DNA of 64,000 nucleotides from NCBI GenBank assembly GCA_002104985.1, contig MCGO01000055.1:219499-283498 (forward strand), given 5' to 3'. Positions within the stretch are counted from its first letter, which is position 1; each line of letters opens with the position of its first letter. Below the pieces are notes generated by a model that saw nothing but the letters and a program-made list of their open reading frames with translations, searched no databases and was not told the DNA's origin. Positions 9,457 through 17,134 of this stretch are shown here, one piece after another. Origin of the DNA: Rhizoclosmatium globosum (Eukaryota > Chytridiomycota > Chytridiomycetes > Chytridiales > Chytriomycetaceae). The position numbers and the translations under genes were made by a program.

Positions 9457-12400
9457 GTGGTTTTGGCGAAGAAAGCCGATGGTAATTGGAGATTCTGTGC
9501 TGATTTTCGGAAACTAAATCAGATAACGATACCTGACAGATACCCTCTACCAAGAATAGACGAGACCTTTGACATGGTTTCGGGAAAACATTATTTCTCA
9601 TCAGTGGATTTGATGAGTGGATTCTGGCAGATTCCTATGGACGAAGAGAGTAAAGAGAAGACTGCCTTTATCTCGTCACAAGGACTTTACCATTTTAAGG
9701 TTCTTCCGTTCGGGCTTACAAACTCACCACCAACATTCCAACGAATGATGGACGCAGTGTTAGCTGGGTATAAATTTGTTTTCGCGTTGGTATACGTGGA
9801 TGATATTATAATCTATTCGAAGACAGAGGAAGAACACTTTGAACACCTTGAGAAGGTTCTGGAGCGAATGTACTTGTATAATTTGAAAATAAAACCGTCG
9901 AAATGTGCACTCTTCCACCAAGAGTTACCATTTTTGGGACATGTTATTTCGAAGGACGGTTTAAGGAGAGATCCAGATAAGATTTCTAAATTGAGAAACT
10001 GGCCTGTACCAACGGGAATTAGACAATTGCAGTCTTTCTTAGGTTTTGGAAACTACTTCCGAAGATTCATTAAAGATTTCGCGTCTATTGCAGCGCCGTT
10101 GTACTCGCTCTTGAAAGGAGATAAATCGTGGGTTTGGACAGAAGCATGCGAAGCAGCGTTTAAGAAATTAATAGCAGCTTTGTGTGACGATAAAATATTA
10201 TACTTACCGGGAGATAACGAAGAATATATCATCGAATGTGATGCTTCTGGCACGGCTTTAGGCGGTGCACTCTACGCAAAAGGACCGAAAGGAACTCGAG
10301 CAGATAGAAAACCTGTTGCATTCATTTCGAGAACGCTGAACGAAGTGGAACAGAAGTACTCGAACACAGACCGAGAAGGTCTTGCGGTAGTATGGGCTTG
10401 TGGCTGCTTCGATAAGTATATCTTCGATCGACCAGTTACTATCGAAACTGATCATTCAGCTCTTGTACAATTGGTGAAAAGCGGTGCTTTGACAGGAAGA
10501 TTCGCGAGATGGGCTTACGCCCTTTCAGATTATGATTTGTCAATCATTCACGTACCAGGAAAAAACCAGGTTGTACCAGATACACTATCAAGAGTTGACT
10601 TCACAGGAGTGAAGCACGCGATTAAAAAAGAGGCTGATGGTCAAGAGACCGGGGATTCTGGAAGGGAGAACGAGAATACCCCTTTAAAAACTTTGTACCA
10701 AACATACATGTATAATAAATATGCTACGACTGACAAACAGAGAGAGTTCGCAAAGAGCGAACACCGTAGATTGTTCTTGGAAACATATACTTCGAATCAG
10801 GTTGCAGAAGCAGCTGAACCTGAGAGCACGAACGATCTTATGACCGACTTAGGAACGAGACTTATGAATAAGTCTAAAACAGATAAGCGCCTGAAAAGCT
10901 TGAGAGACGTGCAGAAAGTACCGAGACAGAAACCTGAGACAATGCCAATCTCGAAGAGTATAAACGTTTCAACATGGAATATCAACGGATTGCGGAGTTT
11001 ATTGAAGAAATACGACGAAGAACACGACCTTAAACTCTTACCTTTGACAGAAAGAGTCGAACATTTCTTAAATTCACAGAGATGTAGTATCGTTTGTCTA
11101 CAGGAAACACGAATGGGTACGAATAATAAAAGTAAGAAGTTATTCGCTGCTTTAAAGGAGCTTCCGAACTGGAACTGTTCGTTGAATGATTCAGAAACAG
11201 GATACGCAGGAGTCGCAATCTTGTGGAGGAAGGAACTCTACGGAAAAGTAGAAGCCAAGACCATCGAAGGAATGGAGACATCTAAGGGCGGAGAGACACT
11301 TGTCTACGATGGAGATAAAGGACGAGTGTTAACCCTGATCCTTGGAGATGTAGCAATAGTAAATACTTATGTACCGAGTGGAATGAGACACTCAGAGCGC
11401 CAAGAGTATAAATTGAAGTTTTTAGACGACCTCAAGACACACTGTGACAACTTGAGAGAAGATCACCTTGTAATCTTGTTGGGAGACATGAATATTGCGC
11501 CGACAATGAATGATGTTTCGCCGATAGTATTAGAAGACAAATTGGTGAACCGATTCCCCTCAACTATTAGTAAGGAAGAACAGGAATGGTTCAAGAGAAT
11601 GACTGAGAACTATCATGATGGTTTTCGAGTGAAACATCCTGATGACTTGGGAGCGACTTGGCTGTTGAAGGCTAAGAATAAGACGGAATATCCCTTTTGG
11701 AGAATCGACCATGTGTTAATAGATAAGCGAATCGAAGAGGAAGGATTCGACGTTCGAATCGATGCAGACATGAGTGGGAGTGACCACTTGAGAGTCGAAT
11801 TACACACGAGTTTGAAGGGATTCCCTAAAATAGGAGAAGAAATGTTAGTAGACACCACAGAGTGGCTGAATGGAAAGACAACGTCGGACTTTTCAACATT
11901 TGCGATGGAATCAATAAAACTCTGTGAGGAAGAATTGGAGATTAATTTAGGAGTTATGTCCTTCACTCAAGGAGAATCCTTGAAAACATGGCGTGAGAAG
12001 CAGTTGGAGGATCCTTATTTAGGACCCATTATTCGCTTCAAAGAGAAGTTCGAAATACCCGACGACTTGGATGCTGAAACTATGGCTACAAGATCAAAGC
12101 GAATGGTTTTGGACTTGAATGGCTTACTGTTCTTTGTTTCGGACTTAAACACAAATGTGGTTAGGAGGGCATCAGGAAGAATAGCTTTATGCGTACCTGA
12201 CTCTTTGAAGAGAACAATTCTTGAGAGGCACCACGACGATATCTACGCAGGGCATTTCGGCCATGCGAAGGTGTTACCCGTGTTGTTGGATAGATTCTGG
12301 TGGCCAGATATTGTTAAAGATCTGAGGAACCACGTGGAATCGTGTGAAACCTGTAATAAATCTAAGGACTTTCATACGAAAACTGGTTACTTACATCCAA

Positions 12401-14757
12401 TACCTTTGGGAGAGTTTGCAATGGAGCGAACGTTCCTAGATTTTATGGATACGGGAAAAGAGAACCCTAATGGAAACCGTTATATAATGGTGTGGGTAGA
12501 TAGCTTTACGAAGTGGGCTGAAGCCATCCCTATTCCTGACTTGACAGGGGAAACTGTTTGTAAAGCATTAGTGACTCAGATATTCTGTAGGTACGGAATA
12601 CCTGTCTTCTTACACACTGATGGAGGACCGCCGCTTGATAGTACATTGGTGCATCAACTGAGCCGATGGTTGGGATTCGAAAAGACCTTTACCGCGCCTT
12701 ATTGGCCGAGAGCAAATGGACCTGCCGAAAGGATGATCAAAACTCTATCACAGGAGATAAGAGCGTATATTGATAAATTTAAGTTTAACGATTGGGAAGA
12801 GATACTCCCTTTTGTAATGTTTGCGTATAGAACGCACCCACATGGAACCACTAACGAGACACCCTACTTTGCATGGCATGGTAGAGACGCGAGACTACCT
12901 ACGGATATGTTCGTTGGAATTAGTCCCAGGGACGTTAACCCTGATGACGCGGTTTACGAAGAAGAAGCTGCGGCTGTCGAAAGGATTGAAGCTGAAACGA
13001 ACATACATATCGAGGGAAACGCGGAAAGCAATAGGAAACGGGAAGGGCTTCCTAGGATTTCTGTTGCCCAGTTTGTTAGTGTTGAGCAGTTTAAAGATAA
13101 GTGTTGCAAACACCTGTACGGATACACCAAAGACGATCAACCTTTGTGGATGATGCTAAGAGACATCCTCGAAAGACACGACTTGGATGTGTTGTGTTTA
13201 GTGTACGATCCTAAAATGAAGTCAAAAGTTAGTCCTTTCCCAAATTGTATTTATTTGAGAGATGGATCGAGAGCTGACTTACGGGACGCGGTGTATCGTT
13301 TGAGCCCGGGGAAGGAGAACGGTTTTGACGAAAGAATGGGTAAGGTACCTGTTTCTCGACTTGTGGCCGTGTATAGCCGAACGAATAGTTTGGAGATTGG
13401 ACCTTCGCCTGAAGATCTTGAGTATAACGATGGCAGACCGGTTGTAACCTTAGGACGCGAACAAGGTGTCGGAGTCGTGAAGTGCACTTATCGTTCGTAC
13501 GAGAAAGAGGAATACTTAGACAAAACTGTTAGTCTTGTTGATCCTCGAAGGAGAGATTTACATTTATTTGGTGCTGAACCGCTTTGGGACAAGGCAGGAA
13601 AATTCTGGATAATAAACCCACCAGAATATTCAGTGGGAGTAAAGTCGACCGAGACCTTCGTATTCGAAGAGAGCCGAGGGAATATCTTTGAAGTTTTTGT
13701 CGATGAAGAAGCTGACGAGGAAGTTGAGTTAGAAGAGGCAGTTGATCGACCCGTAGTCGATACTAGAAAACTCAAGGATGAGGAGCGGCGTAAACTGTTT
13801 ATGAAGTACATCCTTAAAGGACTTCACGCAGCTCAAAGCGTTATAAAAGAAAAGGTGGCCAAGGCAAAAGAGGCCCTTAGGGAAAAATCGTTAGAAAACG
13901 ACCGCGCACCTCATACCTTTGAGATCGGCGACAGAGCTTGGTTAGCGGTACCTCTTGAAAGTGAGATGCAGAGATTGAAAGCTCCAAAGAAATTTATCTT
14001 TAGATGGGTTGGACCTGTAAGAATCATGGATCAGTCTAAAGGTGATTCAGGAACTTTATTTAGAGTGGTGGAAACTTTTCCGGGGGGAGAAGTTGTTCAA
14101 CGTGAAGCACATGTGAGTAGGTTAAGACCCTATGTTCATAGGAGACCAATAGAGTCAGCTGAAAGGGCAGTGCGACAAGTGTCAAAAGAAGAGGAGTTAA
14201 AAGCTGAAATAGCTGCGTGGAAGAAACAAGGGCGTATCCTAACGAGGAGACCTTTGTACTCTCACGAACCATTGTTTGCGACTCACCCTTCTTTGAGAAG
14301 AAAGATGGAAGAGTATGACCATACCGAGGACACAGATCCTTTACATAAAATTTTGGCCATTACTCATGTGGGACGAGAAGGAACAGGATTCTTTTATGTG
14401 GTAAAGTTGAAAGGTGTAAGAGAATTACAAATGCATACCGACGATACACTACCGGAGGAAACATTAAAGATTTTCTGGGGTTACCAGAAACAGATAAAAA
14501 GTAGGGCTTACACGGTGTATCGGAAATGGATTGATGATCGGTATAAAGGAGTGGATGACTTACCCAGAGACATTGTACCTGACGATGAGTTTCTGTTGGG
14601 ACCTGTGACTGTTGGCACTTATATAACTAAAGCTGCAGCAGAGCTTAAGAGAACAGAGAAAAGGCGGAAACAAGTGGAAGGACAAGGGGGAGGTCAGAAT
14701 CAAAGGCCTCGGAGAAGTAGTAGGTTAGGAGGTGAACAAACACAAGAGGAGGAATGA
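9457..14757 (+). CDS. pol: Pol: RT, RNase H, EEP endonuclease, integrase, GPY/F and chromodomain-like end
   Basis: A single uninterrupted frame of 1766 codons. RT: FCADFRKLNQ, LPFGLTNSPPTFQ and the catalytic YVDD (residues 113-116). RNase H about residues 255-385: ECDASGTALGGALY, DREGLAVVWA, ETDHSALV. EEP about 502-790 (see separate entry). Integrase: H2C2 zinc finger (RHHDDIYAGHFGH, then CETC), catalytic core with D in TFLDFM, D in HTDGGPP and E in GPAERMI; the last two are exactly 35 residues apart (DD35E). An unidentified stretch of about 250 residues follows (nt 13040-13790), then a GPY/F-like motif (FEIGDRAWLAVP, FRWVGPVRI). Near the C-terminus a chromodomain-like segment reads LHKILAITHV...FFYVVKLKGV. 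Typical Ty3 RT-RH-IN modules add up to about 1000-1200 residues, so the extra length is the EEP domain plus the post-core insert. The first codon is not a real start; the protein enters from the broken part upstream. Confidence 0.92.
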   Translation: MVLAKKADGNWRFCADFRKLNQITIPDRYPLPRIDETFDMVSGKHYFSSVDLMSGFWQIPMDEESKEKTAFISSQGLYHFKVLPFGLTNSPPTFQRMMDAVLAGYKFVFALVYVDDIIIYSKTEEEHFEHLEKVLERMYLYNLKIKPSKCALFHQELPFLGHVISKDGLRRDPDKISKLRNWPVPTGIRQLQSFLGFGNYFRRFIKDFASIAAPLYSLLKGDKSWVWTEACEAAFKKLIAALCDDKILYLPGDNEEYIIECDASGTALGGALYAKGPKGTRADRKPVAFISRTLNEVEQKYSNTDREGLAVVWACGCFDKYIFDRPVTIETDHSALVQLVKSGALTGRFARWAYALSDYDLSIIHVPGKNQVVPDTLSRVDFTGVKHAIKKEADGQETGDSGRENENTPLKTLYQTYMYNKYATTDKQREFAKSEHRRLFLETYTSNQVAEAAEPESTNDLMTDLGTRLMNKSKTDKRLKSLRDVQKVPRQKPETMPISKSINVSTWNINGLRSLLKKYDEEHDLKLLPLTERVEHFLNSQRCSIVCLQETRMGTNNKSKKLFAALKELPNWNCSLNDSETGYAGVAILWRKELYGKVEAKTIEGMETSKGGETLVYDGDKGRVLTLILGDVAIVNTYVPSGMRHSERQEYKLKFLDDLKTHCDNLREDHLVILLGDMNIAPTMNDVSPIVLEDKLVNRFPSTISKEEQEWFKRMTENYHDGFRVKHPDDLGATWLLKAKNKTEYPFWRIDHVLIDKRIEEEGFDVRIDADMSGSDHLRVELHTSLKGFPKIGEEMLVDTTEWLNGKTTSDFSTFAMESIKLCEEELEINLGVMSFTQGESLKTWREKQLEDPYLGPIIRFKEKFEIPDDLDAETMATRSKRMVLDLNGLLFFVSDLNTNVVRRASGRIALCVPDSLKRTILERHHDDIYAGHFGHAKVLPVLLDRFWWPDIVKDLRNHVESCETCNKSKDFHTKTGYLHPIPLGEFAMERTFLDFMDTGKENPNGNRYIMVWVDSFTKWAEAIPIPDLTGETVCKALVTQIFCRYGIPVFLHTDGGPPLDSTLVHQLSRWLGFEKTFTAPYWPRANGPAERMIKTLSQEIRAYIDKFKFNDWEEILPFVMFAYRTHPHGTTNETPYFAWHGRDARLPTDMFVGISPRDVNPDDAVYEEEAAAVERIEAETNIHIEGNAESNRKREGLPRISVAQFVSVEQFKDKCCKHLYGYTKDDQPLWMMLRDILERHDLDVLCLVYDPKMKSKVSPFPNCIYLRDGSRADLRDAVYRLSPGKENGFDERMGKVPVSRLVAVYSRTNSLEIGPSPEDLEYNDGRPVVTLGREQGVGVVKCTYRSYEKEEYLDKTVSLVDPRRRDLHLFGAEPLWDKAGKFWIINPPEYSVGVKSTETFVFEESRGNIFEVFVDEEADEEVELEEAVDRPVVDTRKLKDEERRKLFMKYILKGLHAAQSVIKEKVAKAKEALREKSLENDRAPHTFEIGDRAWLAVPLESEMQRLKAPKKFIFRWVGPVRIMDQSKGDSGTLFRVVETFPGGEVVQREAHVSRLRPYVHRRPIESAERAVRQVSKEEELKAEIAAWKKQGRILTRRPLYSHEPLFATHPSLRRKMEEYDHTEDTDPLHKILAITHVGREGTGFFYVVKLKGVRELQMHTDDTLPEETLKIFWGYQKQIKSRAYTVYRKWIDDRYKGVDDLPRDIVPDDEFLLGPVTVGTYITKAAAELKRTEKRRKQVEGQGGGQNQRPRRSSRLGGEQTQEEE
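10960..11825 (+). other. ExoIII/APE1-like EEP endonuclease domain inside pol
   Basis: Pol residues about 502-790, between the RNase H end (VVPDTLSRVDF) and the integrase zinc finger. All hallmark blocks of the endonuclease/exonuclease/phosphatase fold are present in order: STWNINGLRSLL (Asn), VCLQETRMG (metal-binding Glu), GYAGVAILWRK, VNTYVPSGMRHSE (Tyr), LLGDMNIAPTMNDV (Asp and Asn), FWRIDHVLID (Asp) and GSDHLRVEL (catalytic Asp-His). The GDMNIAP form and the GYAGVAIL block are closer to ExoIII/APE1 AP endonucleases than to sphingomyelinases or DNase I. The domain is in frame, with no stop and no sign of a LINE reverse transcriptase or poly(A) tail beside it. By family it would nick DNA at abasic sites or act as a 3'-end-cleaning nuclease; its role here is unknown. 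Confidence 0.9.
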
Positions 14758-14889
14758 GGTTTTTGATTGAGAATAGGAAGTTGTGACTTTTGGGCTAGAT
14801 AGTTTTCTTCAAGGTGGAGTTTTATACCCAGTTCAAGAAGTCAGGAAAAGTTGGAACCAGTTGTGTATCCAAGGGGCGGATACATAGTT

Positions 14890-14899
14890 AAAAAAGAGG
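14890..14899 (+). other. candidate polypurine tract
   Basis: A ten-base purine run (AAAAAAGAGG) ends four bases before the 3' LTR, the expected place for the plus-strand primer. Another purine-rich run (AAGGGGCGGA) lies about 20 bases earlier and is the alternative. Confidence 0.4.
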
Positions 14900-14903
14900 C
14901 TAC

Positions 14904-15941
14904 TGTAACGTGTGCAGGCGCACGTTCTGGGGTTTGGTTCGGACTTGGACTTGACACGTTTTCTTTATATATTTTTGGAATTTTAGTTTGGGGATTTAAG
15001 ATTAGAACGGTGTCTATTATTGGAATAAAAAGTTGTTGCGAATTGAAAGGCGAGCGAGTCGATCAAGGTCGCCCAGAGCGAGACGGACCTCGAGCGAGCG
15101 ACGGCGTCGACGTGTAACAGACGGGCGTGGCCGCTCTTAGGGAGACGCCACCATAGGCCGGTTTCACGGTAGACGCGCCGGAGCGAGTACTCTGGATCAG
15201 CGAGACACAAGTCACCTCGACCGAAGGGAAAGGCCGAGTTAGGGAGTCCGATGCCGGATTAGCGAACTACAGGTTAGCGAGCCAAAGGAGGTAGCAGGGG
15301 ACGAATCGAAGAGAGGAGTGGGCTACCTCTGGACTGAACGAGTAGGCTGGATGTGTGGGGTACGTGTGCATGGCGGGGGCTGGGGCTAGCGTGTGTGGAG
15401 CACCCCAGGTTCCTCCGGCCACGGAGCACGTGCCTTGCCATGGGTTGTAGGCTTGAACGCTGACCCATGGATCTGTTGCACAGAGGAAGCGGTGGAAAGC
15501 CAGCGGCGACTGGAACTATCAGCGTAGACTCCACACTATGGACATAAGGGCTATGGTGGCGCACCGAGGCGTTCAGGAATGTTAGCGAAGTCGGGTCTCT
15601 CGGGGGTAACGGATCTTGCCTCGGGAGTAACAAGCGGATGAGCGGAGTGGATGATGTAACGGTAACGGACTACTGGAACATTAGGAGGGAGTGGTAGAGC
15701 GTAGCGATGTGTTATTTCTTTTATTGTTCTTTATTTACGTCAGCCTGGGATTAGTGTCTTAGCGAGCGAAGACCTTGGGTCTTTCAGACAGTACCTGGAA
15801 TCATTGGAGCCACGGAGGAGGGACCAGGGTACTGATTCGTACCGTGCTTTTTGGCAAGTAAGCGTAGACCTAGGAGCGAGTGTTGTAGGATGGTAGCGAG
15901 GATTGAAACCTGGAAAGGGGAAGCAACCCTTACTTGTTACA
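14904..15941 (+). repeat. 3' LTR
   Basis: It is a direct copy of 1770-2807 with the same length (1038 bp) and termini. About 14 substitutions separate the two copies, none within the first ~370 bp. At 12 of the 14 sites this copy has G where the 5' LTR has A or T. The F-box-like gene at 15977 begins 36 bp after its end. Confidence 0.93.
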
Positions 15942-15976
15942 AACTAAATATACACTCCGGTATTTCTTTTGCGAAA

Positions 15977-17035
15977 ATGGCCCTCAACTGCTGTGCTCTT
16001 CTCTCATCCCTCCAAGCTAGAAACAGCGAACTGGAGCTTCTACTTGCTAATGCTCTAGCTGATATCAACACGCTGCGAAAATTGCTTCATGCAACTCCAA
16101 TCACAAAGACGCAGGATGCTGTGCTTCCCACTCCTACTACGGCCCCATTAAGACAATCTTATGGTCGAAAACTTAATTTGGCATCGGGTGTTTCTCTGGA
16201 ATCTCTGCCTGAAGTTATCCTTGATCGCATAGTATCCTTTGTGGATCCGGACTCTATCTTCCGTCTTTGTCATGCTGTTCCATACTACAAATACATTTCA
16301 AAAGCAATGTATGACATTGCATCGGAAGATGCCTTGGAGATGAATTCACTTTGGCCGACGTTCGAGTTTCCAATGAATTTGAGATCGTTCCGGAAGAATC
16401 CACTGCATTTTTTCAATTATACTCGAATATTGAAGAGACATGGTCTTTCGATATCCCTTGGTGTGCAAGATTTGGAATATTTGAATGAAGTTGGCCCATA
16501 CCTGACGCCTACAGTTTCAGTGTCCTGCTATACGAAAAGCCTTTTACATGTTTTCACGCTTTTGAAAAGTTCTGGTGTGAAGTGTGTGGATTTTTTGCAC
16601 TTAATGGGTGCCCCAAGAGATGCAACAACCACAGACTGGGGAATTCTGACAAAGCTCCAAATTAATGTAATAGATTTTGAAATGGGTGATTCTGCGCTCT
16701 TTATGAGTGGGTTAAAAAACATTTTTGGACTGAATGCTCTACATATTGACCGTGCAAGTGGCACTGATTTTGAGACACTCTTTGACTGCTCATCATTGAG
16801 GTCGATTCAATTCAACCACCTATCTTTGGAAAGTTTGCCCAGTATCATGCAGGGAATTAAAAAATCTATCACACTGGAGTGGGTTGAGTTTATTGGCAAC
16901 AATATACCCACAAGGAATGCTATGCGTGAAGGCATCATTAGAAGCAATTGCGGTTGGGAATTATTGACATGTCTGAATGATCTAAACAAACCAAATGGGT
17001 GGGCTTTGAAGCGGAAAGTTCGCTCAAATGAATAA
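15977..17035 (+). CDS. F-box-like protein, family copy A
   Basis: Uninterrupted 352-residue ORF without introns. The start MALNCCALLSSLQ is chosen because it matches the Cys-rich beginnings of three paralogues at 44107-47492. Residues 10-50 form a conserved leucine-rich helix (ELELLLANALADINTLRKLL). An F-box-like motif follows at about 75-115 (LESLPEVILDRIVSFVD, then CHAVPYYKYIS). The remainder is leucine-rich with regular LKxLxxL-like periodicity, resembling a degenerate LRR. By family an F-box would bind Skp1 in an SCF ubiquitin ligase, the C-terminal part selecting the target; neither is proven. It is the only member of its family here with an intact frame. Its start lies 36 bp from the LTR, so its own promoter is gone or lies in the LTR. 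Confidence 0.7.
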   Translation: MALNCCALLSSLQARNSELELLLANALADINTLRKLLHATPITKTQDAVLPTPTTAPLRQSYGRKLNLASGVSLESLPEVILDRIVSFVDPDSIFRLCHAVPYYKYISKAMYDIASEDALEMNSLWPTFEFPMNLRSFRKNPLHFFNYTRILKRHGLSISLGVQDLEYLNEVGPYLTPTVSVSCYTKSLLHVFTLLKSSGVKCVDFLHLMGAPRDATTTDWGILTKLQINVIDFEMGDSALFMSGLKNIFGLNALHIDRASGTDFETLFDCSSLRSIQFNHLSLESLPSIMQGIKKSITLEWVEFIGNNIPTRNAMREGIIRSNCGWELLTCLNDLNKPNGWALKRKVRSNE

Positions 17036-17134
17036 ATTGGAAAGAACAGGGTTGAAGAAACTGTGGATTTATTACTCAAGGAAGGGAATAAAGAAGAAAC
17101 ACGTTTGAGAAAATAGAAAATCAGTAATGGATAT

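Larger units (their letters stand above)
1770..15941 (+). mobile_element. Ty3/gypsy-type LTR retrotransposon carrying an EEP endonuclease domain in pol
   Basis: Two direct repeats of 1038 bp (1770-2807 and 14904-15941) begin TGTAAC and end GTTACA and enclose a coding region. In order it holds a leader ORF, a long Gag-like ORF with a CCHC knuckle, an aspartic protease ORF, and a 1766-codon ORF with reverse transcriptase, RNase H, an ExoIII/APE-like EEP domain, integrase, an unidentified module, a GPY/F-like motif and a degenerate chromodomain-like end. RT-RH before IN defines the Ty3/gypsy order. The LTRs differ at about 14 positions (near 98.7% identity by eye), so the insertion is fairly recent. 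There are in-frame stops and single-base frame breaks near 3836, 6970, 7000-7527, 9045, 9255 and 9422, so this copy cannot make a full Gag-Pol as written. The 5 bp flanks (TGTTG and AACTA) do not match. Confidence 0.93.

Noticed and set aside
10960..11825. Idea that the endonuclease domain is a LINE fragment inserted into the LTR element
   Set aside because: It is exactly in frame, has a complete start and end of the fold, and has neither LINE reverse transcriptase nor poly(A) nor a target duplication beside it. Its motifs are closer to ExoIII/APE1 than to typical LINE endonucleases.
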